Assembly: GCA_027489965.1 (NCBI GenBank) | Contig: JAIXZA010000111.1 | Coordinates: 1 to 39,126, forward strand | Origin: Verrucomicrobiaceae bacterium | GTDB lineage: Bacteria; Verrucomicrobiota; Verrucomicrobiia; Verrucomicrobiales; Verrucomicrobiaceae | Direction of reading: 5' to 3' | Length of the DNA stretch: 39,126 bases | Shown: positions 8,275 through 14,488 of the stretch, in pieces | Position numbering within the stretch: position 1 is the first letter of the stretch | Layout: each line of letters opens with the position of its first letter | Notes under the pieces: model-generated | Told to the model about the DNA's origin: nothing | The model's database searches: none | Seen by the model: the letters and a program-made list of their open reading frames with translations, nothing else | Made by a program: the position numbers and the translations under genes

Positions 8275-8694
8275 TCAGAATGGCGAAAGCTCCGGATCGA
8301 ACCACTGAACCCCGTGATGCCGCAGCCGATCGACGTAGGCCTTGCGGCAGTTTTCGTGAGCAGTGATCACCCTCACGTTGTCCGGCAAATAACCTCTCAA
8401 CGGGTCAATGCGATCTACATGGAGATTCAGAGAACGAATTCCAGACTCCCGGTCGTAGCCCGTCGAAGATGCGAGATCGCGGAAAAAGTCAAACGTCAGA
8501 GCGAACTCGCGCCCCTTCCGTTTCGCGCTGCTCTTCAGATTCAAAAACTTCTTCAGCAACGGGTCGGTGTAAGCCCGCGACCGGCATGTGTGACAAAATC
8601 GCTTCGATTTCGCCGCTTTGTTTTTGCAGAACGCCGTGCAGCACAAACCCGCCGAGGCTTTCCGCTCCGCAGATTTCACGCCTTCCAGTCTCAC
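8275..8694 (-). CDS. HNH endonuclease-like protein with N-terminal Cys cluster
   Basis: A 139-residue protein. The C-terminal part carries LHVDRIDPLRGYLPDNVRV, matching the HNH signature of phage and group I-type nucleases (His/Asp, GY, then Asn and a later Asn in AHEN). The N-terminus has CCTAFCKNK...FCHTCRSR, a likely four-Cys zinc site. The start is GTG at 8694, supported by GGAGG seven bases upstream; that GTG overlaps the stop of the preceding gene (GTGA). Lambda-like packaging systems often have an HNH gene beside the terminase. Here it lies 25 kb away in the early operon, so it may instead act in replication, recombination, homing or host DNA attack. Confidence 0.8.
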   Translation of the reverse strand: MRLEGVKSAERKASAGLCCTAFCKNKAAKSKRFCHTCRSRAYTDPLLKKFLNLKSSAKRKGREFALTFDFFRDLASSTGYDRESGIRSLNLHVDRIDPLRGYLPDNVRVITAHENCRKAYVDRLRHHGVQWFDPELSPF

Positions 8695-8933
8695 GACACC
8701 GCCTCCAGGTTGCTGCGGATCTCCGCAAACATCGCACGAGCCTGTTCCCGAGACACCGGCGCATCCTCAAGCGACATTTGCCGCGAGGCCACGGTGGCCC
8801 GCCGTTTCATCACCATGCCCCTGTGCGACTCCGTTCGAGCAAGCACGAGCACGCGGCGGCAATGAGCCAACGGCAGCCCCGTCAGCGTCCTCAACGCCCG
8901 CGCCTGAGCCTCAAGAGTGATCGGCTCCTTCAT
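8691..8933 (-). CDS. small helical protein of unknown function (80 aa)
   Basis: The ATG at 8933 is preceded by GGGAGGG, a strong Shine-Dalgarno; the frame to 9005 is not needed. Predicted mostly helical, with alternating Arg/Ala/Glu and no motif I recognise. It overlaps both neighbours by four bases, so it is a co-translated member of the early operon. Confidence 0.65.
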   Translation of the reverse strand: MKEPITLEAQARALRTLTGLPLAHCRRVLVLARTESHRGMVMKRRATVASRQMSLEDAPVSREQARAMFAEIRSNLEAVS

Positions 8934-9112
8934 ACCTGAGCCCTCCCAGCAGAATCCCGCAACGCCCGCTCGGCTCGAATGCACTCGATCATGCAGTCGT
9001 CGCAAACCGGCCCAACGTCCGAATCCCTCAAAGTCGCCGGTTTATGAACTCCCGAGTCGCCGCACAAAACACAGAGCGACCCAACCTGCCAGTCGAAGAG
9101 ATCGATCATCAT
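8930..9112 (-). CDS. small zinc-ribbon-like protein (60 aa)
   Basis: Two Cys pairs, C14-x2-C17 and C37-x2-C40, separated by 19 residues suggest a treble-clef or zinc-ribbon fold. The ATG at 9112 overlaps the stop of the preceding 58-residue gene (ATGA), with a second ATG at 9109. Small zinc-ribbon proteins in phage early operons are often regulators or anti-host factors, but nothing here is specific. Confidence 0.65.
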   Translation of the reverse strand: MMIDLFDWQVGSLCVLCGDSGVHKPATLRDSDVGPVCDDCMIECIRAERALRDSAGRAQV

Positions 9113-9285
9113 GGCCGGAATCCTTCCCGCTGCGACTTCGACCAGCGTTCACCCCGCCGCTCCCACCATCGCGCCACCCGCCGCGCTTCCCCTAGTCGAC
9201 GAATTCGCGGACCAACTGAAAAAACCTTAAAAAAAGCAACAGCCAAGCAGACCCCCGCGACGGAAAACGCGAGCGCCTGAAACAT
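9109..9285 (-). CDS. small single-pass membrane protein (58 aa), first gene of early operon
   Basis: From ATG 9285 the first 22 residues (MFQALAFSVAGVCLAVAFFKVF) form one clear transmembrane helix, followed by a very basic cytoplasmic-type tail (RRLGEARRVARWWERRGER). The frame remains open upstream to 9504, but that would run through the attP region and its tRNA-like segment, so the short form is preferred. The ATGA overlap with the next gene supports it being translated. Function unknown. Confidence 0.5.
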   Translation of the reverse strand: MFQALAFSVAGVCLAVAFFKVFSVGPRIRRLGEARRVARWWERRGERWSKSQREGFRP

Positions 9286-9424
9286 CTCGACCCGATAGGC
9301 CAGCGCCAGAAACGGAGCAGGCGAAGCAAGGCACACAGGCCCGAAAAAGTTAGATTTGCTACGCTGGTTTGCTACGGAGAATCCAAGCGTTTCGCGTAAG
9401 TCGCTGACAATCAGCGCTAAGGAT

Positions 9425-9465
9425 TGCACCCCCCCGGGCTCGAACCGGGAACCAATTGTTGAACG
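9425..9465 (-). other. attP core: tRNA 3'-end-like segment
   Basis: Read on the minus strand, this contains a perfect T arm: CCCGG (9449-9445), loop TTCGAGC (9444-9438), CCGGG (9437-9433). Then come a seven-base acceptor strand GGGGTGC (9432-9426) and discriminator A (9425). The 5' part of a tRNA is absent, so it is not a functional tRNA gene. Phages that integrate into tRNA genes carry exactly this 3' part in attP to restore the host tRNA. The host tRNA identity cannot be read because the anticodon side diverges. Confidence 0.7.
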
Positions 9466-9543
9466 GTAGCGGGTGCTGGTGGTTTTTTGTGGGCTTGCTT
9501 GCATGGTTGGTGGTTTTTATTTCGTTGCGGTTTGCTACGGGCG

Positions 9544-9558
9544 TGCTACGGCGTAGCA
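9544..9558 (+). repeat. inverted repeat abutting the integrase start codon
   Basis: TGCTACG-G-CGTAGCA is a perfect 7-bp-arm palindrome ending one base before ATG 9559. It contains the same GCTACG word as the arm-type sites, so integrase bound here could block its own expression. As RNA it could also form a hairpin at the start codon. No Shine-Dalgarno is visible. Confidence 0.7.
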
Positions 9559-10650
9559 ATGATATTGAGTGCTTTTGATCGGAAGGATTCTCCGTGGGTT
9601 TGGGCTCAGTTCGCTTCCGGTCCCGGAGTGAAGAAACGATATCGGCGGTTGGCTATTCGGAAGGATGATCCGGATCGGGAGCGGAAGGTTCGCGCGGCGC
9701 TTCACCAGTTGGAGGGAGTTCTTTTGTCGGAGGACGCTGGCGGCGGAGTTCCTGGCTCCTCGGCAAACTGGGAATGGGTGAGTGATTGGATTTTTTCGCG
9801 ATGGCAGGGATCGACTGCCAAGACCTACGCGAAGCAGTGGGAGGCTCTCCGTGAGTGGTTGGAGTGGGCTCACATTCCGGGGCCGGCGATGCTGACTCGG
9901 GAGATGCTTTTCGATTATTTGCACTACCGGACGGCTCAGAAGAAGTTTCGGAGCGGGTTGCTTATCACCAAAAACACGGCCGTGGGTGAGATCAAGACTC
10001 TGGCTCAGATTTTGGAGGAAGCGGTGCGACGCGGATTGATCTCGGCAAATCCGGCTCGACGCCTGGGGGTGACCCGGGAGGAGACGGCTGACAAGGCTGA
10101 GATTTCCGCCGACGAGGAGAAGCGGATAAGGTGCGCCTTGCGCGCTGGGCCGGTCTGGATGCGGCTTTCCTTTCATGTTGGCATCTCCACTGGGTTGCGG
10201 CTGCGGGAGACGGCCTTGGAGGCGCGGGCGGTCCGGTGGGATGATCAGCAAATATCGATCGCAAACCCGAAGGGAGGGAAACGGCGCGGTTTCTCGATTC
10301 CGCTCTATCCATCGATCCGTCCCGATTTGGAGGAGATGAGACGATCTGGCCGCGAGGTGCTTTTTGAGTTCCCCGACGTGCCGAGCGTTGAATGGCGGAA
10401 GTTTTTCGACGGGCTCGGGATGCCTCATGTTTCCTTCCACTGCACCCGAGTGACTTTCATCACTCGCGGGTTGCGGGCGGGTATCCCTGAGAACGTGATG
10501 ATGAAGATGGTTAACCACGGCTCGACTTTGATTTCCAGAATTTATCAGAGGTGGACGCATGCGGATGTGATGCGGTATGCGAGCCTGTTGGCAGGCCCAT
10601 CCGCGCCCGCCGCCAGAGGACGAAGTCCTCGTGCCAAACGTTCCCCCTGA
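9559..10650 (+). CDS. int: tyrosine recombinase, phage integrase
   Basis: A 363-residue integrase with a SAM-like core-binding domain (about 70-165) and a catalytic domain (about 180-345). Catalytic residues are visible: R214 in TGLRLRE, a Lys in NPKGGKRRGF (K238 or K241), H294-x-x-R297 in HCTRV, H320 in VNHGS and the Tyr nucleophile Y329 in RIYQRW. The start at 9559 is chosen because the upstream extension (from 9487) would translate attP. The gene reads rightward, away from attP, and its last 140 bp overlap the convergent Xis-like gene. It would mediate insertion into a tRNA gene, as the attP core indicates. Confidence 0.95.
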   Translation: MILSAFDRKDSPWVWAQFASGPGVKKRYRRLAIRKDDPDRERKVRAALHQLEGVLLSEDAGGGVPGSSANWEWVSDWIFSRWQGSTAKTYAKQWEALREWLEWAHIPGPAMLTREMLFDYLHYRTAQKKFRSGLLITKNTAVGEIKTLAQILEEAVRRGLISANPARRLGVTREETADKAEISADEEKRIRCALRAGPVWMRLSFHVGISTGLRLRETALEARAVRWDDQQISIANPKGGKRRGFSIPLYPSIRPDLEEMRRSGREVLFEFPDVPSVEWRKFFDGLGMPHVSFHCTRVTFITRGLRAGIPENVMMKMVNHGSTLISRIYQRWTHADVMRYASLLAGPSAPAARGRSPRAKRSP

Positions 10651-10801
10651 GGATCGGGAAGCCCTGCTCTTTCGCGAGTTCGCGCATTGCGGTGTAGCCG
10701 AGGCCTACAGCTACCGCGAGTTCTCGAAGATTGAGCGCTTTGCATCGCGCGACTTTAAGTCGGACTTCGATTTCATCGATGGCGGCAAGTTGGGTTTCCA
10801 T
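10511..10801 (-). CDS. excisionase-like small HTH DNA-binding protein (96 aa)
   Basis: From ATG 10801 the protein contains LNLRELAVAVGLGYTAMRELAKEQGFPILRGN followed by WHEDFVLWRRARMGLP. The pattern is that of a winged helix-turn-helix of the Xis/MerR-like type (helix-turn-helix, then 'P...R..N..' wing). The C-terminal tail is Ser/Thr/His-rich and unstructured. It is the last gene of a leftward operon whose first gene is an RHH regulator, and it is convergent with int, overlapping it by 140 bp. Size, fold and position suggest an excision or recombination directionality factor; this is inference. Confidence 0.6.
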   Translation of the reverse strand: METQLAAIDEIEVRLKVARCKALNLRELAVAVGLGYTAMRELAKEQGFPILRGNVWHEDFVLWRRARMGLPTGSHTASHPHASTSDKFWKSKSSRG

Positions 10802-10808
10802 GGGAAAA

Positions 10809-11060
10809 TCAGGCAGCCTTGTGCCAGTTCGGAAATCTCCACGCAAGAAGCCGGGACCATGTCTCGCGCAGTGGCGTTTTTTTGATGATGACGACTTCGT
10901 CACCAGCCAATGGCGTTAACGTTACGCCTGAGCGAAGCGAGCACCACTGACCAGAAAGAGGCGACTGAAAAGCAAGGCCTCGGAAGCCTTGAACGCTGAT
11001 GGTGTATTCGTCGTGCTCGACGACGTTCGCGGAAAGGAAAAAAAGCTGAGGGATTTTCAT
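10809..11060 (-). CDS. small protein of unknown function (83 aa)
   Basis: ATG 11060 overlaps the stop of the 55-residue gene upstream (ATGA, 11057-11060), and its stop lies 7 bp before the Xis-like start. The sequence looks beta-rich (YTISVQGFRGLAFQ, GDEVVIIKKT) with no recognised motif. Support comes from the operon arrangement. Confidence 0.55.
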   Translation of the reverse strand: MKIPQLFFLSANVVEHDEYTISVQGFRGLAFQSPLSGQWCSLRSGVTLTPLAGDEVVIIKKTPLRETWSRLLAWRFPNWHKAA

Positions 11061-11224
11061 AGTGATTCGTCTGATGATTCGCTTTCTTCTGACCGCCAGT
11101 CCTCGTTGTCGGAGCCAGCGGAGCGGTCTGGTTGCATGGGGGCCATGGCTGCTTGATGGTCCTGACGTGGGCTCATTATTTCCGAGAGGAGAGCCAAGCA
11201 GTTGACTGTGCGGTATTCGGCCAT
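11057..11224 (-). CDS. short acidic-tailed protein (55 aa), coupled at both ends
   Basis: Reading the minus strand from ATG 11224 gives an open frame of 55 codons to a TGA at 11057-11059. It starts MAEYRTVNCLALLSEIMS and ends in an acidic Ser/Glu/Asp-rich tail. Its ATG overlaps the previous stop as TGATG and its stop overlaps the next ATG as ATGA, which fills an otherwise unexplained 163-bp gap in the operon. Function unknown. Confidence 0.6.
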   Translation of the reverse strand: MAEYRTVNCLALLSEIMSPRQDHQAAMAPMQPDRSAGSDNEDWRSEESESSDESL

Positions 11225-11454
11225 CATGCGGCGGTTTTCTGTGCGTCGGGATTTTCGGCTCCGTATTTAGAGAACTCCGGAAGGGTAAGGCCCCAGAGGA
11301 TGCGGCGGGCTTGCTCTGTGGCGGGTAGCATGGGGTTTTCTCGGAAGATGGTATTGATCTCCCCGTCGATGGCGTCCATCAGCGCTGGCATGGCGAGCAT
11401 CGTTGCTGTCGCGCGAGCCATTCGGGTCCGGGTGTCGGCGGTGAGGATGCTCAT
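11224..11454 (-). CDS. small helical protein of unknown function (76 aa)
   Basis: ATG 11454 lies just after the stop (TAG, 11460-11462) of the RHH gene. The sequence is mostly helical (MARATATMLAMPALMDAIDGEI) without a known motif. As the partner of an RHH regulator it has the position of a toxin in a toxin-antitoxin pair, but it has no toxin-family signature, so I do not claim that. Confidence 0.5.
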   Translation of the reverse strand: MSILTADTRTRMARATATMLAMPALMDAIDGEINTIFRENPMLPATEQARRILWGLTLPEFSKYGAENPDAQKTAA

Positions 11455-11459
11455 GATCG

Positions 11460-11630
11460 CTAGTCGTTGGCGGCTTCGTTGACGGCCGGGCGGAGAATTC
11501 GCTCGGCGAGTTCGCGGATCGTGACGCGCTCACGCGCTGCCCGGAGTTTTAAGAGTAAATGAAGGTCCTCCGAAATTGGCACCGTCTTTGGAGCGTGCCC
11601 GGCAGGTTGTTGAGTGGTTTGGATTGCCAT
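11460..11630 (-). CDS. ribbon-helix-helix regulator, leftward arm (56 aa)
   Basis: The core TVPISEDLHLLLKLRAARERVTIRELAERIL fits a ribbon-helix-helix fold: a short strand (KTVPIS), then two helices, as in Arc/CopG proteins. Two ATGs are possible, 11642 and 11630. A promoter-like pair TTGACA (11668-11663) and TAAGAT (11646-11641) overlaps the first ATG, so I prefer 11630, which would give a nearly leaderless transcript. It heads a leftward operon that ends in the Xis-like gene and faces a second RHH gene. It probably represses through the operator region between them. Confidence 0.7.
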   Translation of the reverse strand: MAIQTTQQPAGHAPKTVPISEDLHLLLKLRAARERVTIRELAERILRPAVNEAAND

Positions 11631-11640
11631 TACAACCGGC

Positions 11641-11715
11641 ATCTTACTGGACTTAGTAAGTCTGTCAAAATATTTTTTTGAAGAAATGTAATAAGTCAGG
11701 CGTTACACTGTTTAC
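11641..11715. promoter_or_regulatory. divergent promoter/operator between two RHH regulators
   Basis: Contains the near-palindrome ACTTAGTAAGT (11651-11661), nested in the wider inverted repeat CTTACT...AGTAAG (11643-11660). The word TAAGTC recurs at 11657-11662 and 11692-11697, 35 bp apart. A leftward sigma70-like promoter, TTGACA (11668-11663) with a 16-bp spacer and TAAGAT (11646-11641), has the palindrome inside its spacer, an ideal repressor position. The rightward gene probably starts from a promoter near TTACACT (11703-11709), but its -35 is not clear. Confidence 0.55.
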
Positions 11716-12000
11716 ATGGGAACAAAATCAATTGGAAAAGGGACCCGGAACATTTCAGTAAATGTCCCGGTAAGCCTCTACATGGAGATTTCTCGCCTCG
11801 CCTCCGTCTCCGGCTGTAAAATGGGCGAATACGTTCGGACCGTGCTTCAGGACTCTGTGCGCCGATCTGTGTTGATTAGAGAAAACCCCGGCGACCGCGC
11901 TGAGTGGGAGTCCGCCGTCGTCCGAGAAGACACCCCTCCAAAAATCAAATGGGAGGTAGCACCATTGTCGCCGGGAAAAGCGCAACGCCTGACCGCGTGA
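11716..12000 (+). CDS. ribbon-helix-helix regulator, rightward arm (94 aa)
   Basis: The N-terminal part reads RNISVNVPVSLYMEISRLASVSGCKMGEYVRTVLQ. This is a classic RHH layout: strand (NISVNVP), helix A, the SG turn, then helix B (MGEYVRTVLQDSV). The C-terminal 45 residues are charged with no motif. It faces the shorter leftward RHH gene across the operator region, so the pair may act as opposing repressors in a lysis-lysogeny choice. No CI-type repressor with a peptidase domain is present in the window, which makes this pair the best candidate. Role inferred. Confidence 0.75.
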   Translation: MGTKSIGKGTRNISVNVPVSLYMEISRLASVSGCKMGEYVRTVLQDSVRRSVLIRENPGDRAEWESAVVREDTPPKIKWEVAPLSPGKAQRLTA

Positions 12001-12011
12001 AGGGCGGCGAG

Positions 12012-12134
12012 ATGAGCGAGGCTGAAATCATGCGGAGCGTTGCGGAATGGAACGCAAAGCAAGCCCGATCTCAGGCTCTCGCTCTTTTGATCTCGCCAAG
12101 CGGCCATCGACGTTGGCAGGCTTTTGAACTATGA
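12012..12134 (+). CDS. small helical protein (40 aa)
   Basis: ATG 12012 is preceded by GGGCGGCGAG, a usable ribosome-binding site, and the stop overlaps the next ATG (ATGA, 12131-12134). The product starts MSEAEIMRSVAEWNAKQARS and looks helical and amphipathic. Its size and coupling suggest a real short gene; function unknown. Confidence 0.5.
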   Translation: MSEAEIMRSVAEWNAKQARSQALALLISPSGHRRWQAFEL

Positions 12135-12757
12135 AAGCGATTGTTCTTGCCTTACTTGTTGCCAGCACAGTTGGGTTCTGCGAACTCCCTGAAACGCTCA
12201 ATGTCGAGGGGACGGTCTACACGAGCGTCTCTTTTCAAAGGAAGGATCCTGAGAGGGTTTATTTTCTACATGAGACGGGGACTGCATCTGTTGAAATACG
12301 CCGCCTGTCGAAGGATTTGCAGCTTTCGCTGGCTTACGACGAGGCGGCAGCGAAGCTATTTCGCGAGGAGCAAGCGCGTAAGAATTTGGAGAGCGCGGCT
12401 GCCCGCGAAGCGGCTGAAGCCCGGCTTGCGGCGTCAATCGCACGCGAACGGAACAAACAGGAGATTCTGTCCGCCGCAATCGCGCTGAGAGGAACTGTCG
12501 CTCAGGCGCTTGACGAAGGCGCGCTCGTTGACTGTTGGCGTGAAAGCTACACATTCAACGCCGGGAGCTATCTGAATCCTCGAACGGCAGTCGGATACCG
12601 AGGCGACTTTGAGGGGCGAGCTTTTGTGCGCGGTCTGACCGACGTTGTCGACGGCCAGAGCGTGCAAATAAAAGCGGCGAGGATGGGCGATAATTTTCGA
12701 TACACGACGGTCATGGGAGCGACCAAGACTGTCGCTCAATTCCTACTTGTTCCGTAG
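12131..12757 (+). CDS. secreted protein of probable verrucomicrobial cargo type (208 aa)
   Basis: A Sec signal peptide spans about residues 1-18 (MKAIVLALLVASTVGFCE). The next part, LNVEGTVYTSVSFQRKDPE...YFLHETGTASVEIRRLSKDL, resembles short periplasmic proteins I associate with Verrucomicrobiota, in which a 'G-x-x-Y' beta unit is followed by 'V...H..G...I....L'. A helical Ala/Glu/Arg-rich segment (about 70-115) and a beta-rich C-terminal domain follow. It lies at the end of the rightward regulator operon, where lysogenic-conversion genes usually sit, so it may alter the host envelope during lysogeny. The family match is from memory and should be treated as tentative. Confidence 0.65.
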   Translation: MKAIVLALLVASTVGFCELPETLNVEGTVYTSVSFQRKDPERVYFLHETGTASVEIRRLSKDLQLSLAYDEAAAKLFREEQARKNLESAAAREAAEARLAASIARERNKQEILSAAIALRGTVAQALDEGALVDCWRESYTFNAGSYLNPRTAVGYRGDFEGRAFVRGLTDVVDGQSVQIKAARMGDNFRYTTVMGATKTVAQFLLVP

Positions 12758-12761
12758 GGGC

Positions 12762-13196
12762 TCACTCCACTCCCCGCCGGATCCCTTCGAGCGCCGACAC
12801 CGGATAGGGGGCGATGCTGACTTTATTGCTTTGGTTGCCGCCGAGGACGAAGACGCGGCTTCCCTCGAGGCGGTCGAAGAGGGCGACGTGGAATCCGCCT
12901 TTGCGGACGAAGACGAGCGTGTCGCCGCGCACGGCTTCGCGGATGGTGCCGACTGGGGTGCCGTAGCGGAGCCAGTTCCGGGCCCGGAAGTGATCGGGGA
13001 CGACGCCGGTGGCGGTTTCGATTCCCCATTGGCCTCGGATGCATCCGCACCAGGGCGTCGAGGTGTCGTCGTGATCGAGCCAGCGCGCGGCGTTGGCGAT
13101 GGCGAGCGCGATGCGCGGGTTGCTGGCTTTGCCTGGCAGTTCGGCGAGGCCGAGGTCTTTGAGGGCGTGGGCGTAGAGGGCGGCGGAGGAGTTCAT
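12762..13196 (-). CDS. endolysin, NlpC/P60-like amidase (TIGR02594-type)
   Basis: A 144-residue peptidoglycan hydrolase. It shows TPWCG with nucleophile Cys50, GFHVALF with His103 and the VLGGNQSN block (N121) near the end, the order seen in TIGR02594 cell-wall peptidases. A Gly-Asp pair with a beta strand (RGDTLVFVRK) precedes the His, as usual. No signal peptide is present, so it should need the holin candidate encoded upstream. It is the last late gene; the rightward cargo gene ends four bases away on the other strand with no visible terminator between. Confidence 0.88.
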   Translation of the reverse strand: MNSSAALYAHALKDLGLAELPGKASNPRIALAIANAARWLDHDDTSTPWCGCIRGQWGIETATGVVPDHFRARNWLRYGTPVGTIREAVRGDTLVFVRKGGFHVALFDRLEGSRVFVLGGNQSNKVSIAPYPVSALEGIRRGVE

Positions 13197-13200
13197 GGTT

Positions 13201-13809
13201 TTAATCGTGGAGACGTTCGGCGACGGTGATTGCTTCTCGGGTTTGGGCGAAGGCGAAGCCCTCGAACCATTCGCAGTGCTCGTAGGGACGTTCGATGACC
13301 GTGATTTTGTGGGCTTGATCGGGGGCGATGTTTTTGGGGCCGAGCCATCCGAGGCGTCCGTAACCGAGGAATGCGCCGGCGGCGGCGATCCATTGCAGGA
13401 CCCGGTCGCGGGTGCCTTTGTAGATGAAGAGATGACCGACGATGCCTTTGCGGAGAAATCGGTTCCATCCGGCGAGTTCCATGTCGGCTTCCGTGGCCCC
13501 AGCGATGAGGTGGACGGAATGCACGATCGGAGGCAGCCCCTCGAGCGCTTGGCGGATCACTTCGCAGCCGTTGGAGTGGCCGACGAGGACGACGTCGTAG
13601 CCTGCGCTGTAGGCTCGCTGGGCGAGGGAGCGGACATACTCGGCGCGCTCTTCTTGGCGGGCTTTCGGCGTCAAAGCGAACGCCATGTAGCGGAACTCGT
13701 CAGCTTTTGCGGACGTGAGGAGATTGATTTCGGTCGCCATGCGCGGAGCCCAGTTGGCCCAGTCTCGCGGATCTGAGCGCACTCCGGGGAGCAGGACGTA
13801 GTAGCGCAT
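13201..13809 (-). CDS. alpha/beta hydrolase in the lysis cassette (202 aa)
   Basis: A small esterase-like alpha/beta hydrolase. The nucleophile elbow GHSNG (77-81, Ser79) follows a hydrophobic strand (YDVVLV). Asp135 in KGTRDRVL and His178 in PYEHCEWF are placed to complete the triad. It ends four bases before the endolysin ATG. In mycobacteriophages LysB, a hydrolase in the same place, cleaves the outer mycolate layer. Here the target could be an outer-membrane lipid or capsule ester (inference). No signal peptide, so release would depend on the holin. Confidence 0.82.
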   Translation of the reverse strand: MRYYVLLPGVRSDPRDWANWAPRMATEINLLTSAKADEFRYMAFALTPKARQEERAEYVRSLAQRAYSAGYDVVLVGHSNGCEVIRQALEGLPPIVHSVHLIAGATEADMELAGWNRFLRKGIVGHLFIYKGTRDRVLQWIAAAGAFLGYGRLGWLGPKNIAPDQAHKITVIERPYEHCEWFEGFAFAQTREAITVAERLHD

Positions 13810-13812
13810 GGC

Positions 13813-14040
13813 TTAGTTGCGGAAGACGGTTGGCAAATCACGATTTGCCTGAGCCCAGTCGATTTCCTTGGAGACGCGTCCGGTGAACGTGCGACGGCCG
13901 TCGCCGGGAGTGATGGAGACCTCTGCCGCTCCGCGATGTGACGTCACATCGTAGGTCGCCGCGTAGTCGCGATCGTAGCCGGAGCAGCCGATCATGCTGG
14001 ATGCGATTGCCAAAACACCCATAGCGCGGATTTTGTTCAT
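13813..14040 (-). CDS. small lipoprotein, possible outer-membrane spanin (75 aa)
   Basis: Starts MNKIRAMGVLAIASSMIGCS: a short basic N-terminus, a hydrophobic stretch and a lipobox-like MIGC at 16-19. The mature part is about 57 residues and not proline-rich, unlike Rz1. It lies between the holin candidate and the hydrolase, so an outer-membrane spanin role is reasonable but not shown. Met at -3 makes the lipobox imperfect. Confidence 0.6.
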   Translation of the reverse strand: MNKIRAMGVLAIASSMIGCSGYDRDYAATYDVTSHRGAAEVSITPGDGRRTFTGRVSKEIDWAQANRDLPTVFRN

Positions 14041-14043
14041 ACC

Positions 14044-14448
14044 TTACGGCCTCAGTTCCCTAACCAGCGTTTCTGTTTGCACACGGATCGCGTCCGTCAT
14101 CGTCCGGTTGTGATTCTCGAGGTGATCCTTGAAGCCCTGCAACGCCACCTCGCGATGAGTCCGCTCCTGACGCAACTCGGTCAGAAAGTCTTCACGCGAC
14201 TTCTCGTTTCGATCTTCAAGTTTTTGAAGATGCGTAAAAAGATGCTGAACCGCTTTTGGCAAAACAATCCACCCGCCAAGGATCAAGCCAAGGATCATTA
14301 CCCCGAGAAGCCCAAACTTCTCCGCAACCCAATACCACTGGCTTGCAGATTCTGCGCCATTGCCCCCGCCAGCACCACCAACGGCAAGAAATGCAGAGCC
14401 AATTCCACCCGTGGCAAGAAGTCCGAATTTTACGATTTGTTCAGTCAT
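14044..14448 (-). CDS. holin-like membrane protein with C-terminal coiled coil (134 aa)
   Basis: Two hydrophobic segments, about 6-25 (VKFGLLATGGIGSAFLAVGG) and 44-64 (KFGLLGVMILGLILGGWIVLP), are followed by a charged helical region (about 70-130) with heptad-like spacing. This fits a class II holin or a holin/inner-membrane spanin hybrid. It precedes the lipoprotein, hydrolase and endolysin genes in transcription order. Alternative: inner-membrane spanin alone. Confidence 0.65.
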   Translation of the reverse strand: MTEQIVKFGLLATGGIGSAFLAVGGAGGGNGAESASQWYWVAEKFGLLGVMILGLILGGWIVLPKAVQHLFTHLQKLEDRNEKSREDFLTELRQERTHREVALQGFKDHLENHNRTMTDAIRVQTETLVRELRP

Positions 14449-14488
14449 AAATCAGTTTTTTCTAATCCCCACCGAAATCCTGTCGGCC

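Larger units (their letters stand above)
9286..9558. promoter_or_regulatory. attP region between the early operon and the integrase
   Basis: This 273-bp gene-free segment holds a tRNA 3'-end-like core (9425-9465, minus orientation) flanked by short repeats on both sides. On the left, TTTGCTACG occurs at 9355-9363 and 9368-9376, 13 bp apart. On the right it occurs at 9531-9539, with TGCTACGG at 9544-9551 and its inverse CGTAGCA at 9552-9558. That is the arm/core/arm arrangement of a tyrosine-integrase attP site, directly beside the integrase gene. No clear sigma70 promoter was recognised for either direction. Confidence 0.75.

Noticed and set aside
9425..9465. Functional tRNA gene in attP
   Set aside because: Only the T arm and 3' acceptor strand are present; the D arm and 5' acceptor strand are missing.
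9109..9504. Long form of the first early gene (131 residues)
   Set aside because: Would translate the attP core and arm sites; the short form from 9285 gives a clean membrane helix.
11224..11630. Toxin-antitoxin pair (RHH antitoxin plus small partner)
   Set aside because: The partner has no toxin-family signature, and the operon leads to an Xis-like gene with an operator region, which fits phage regulation better.
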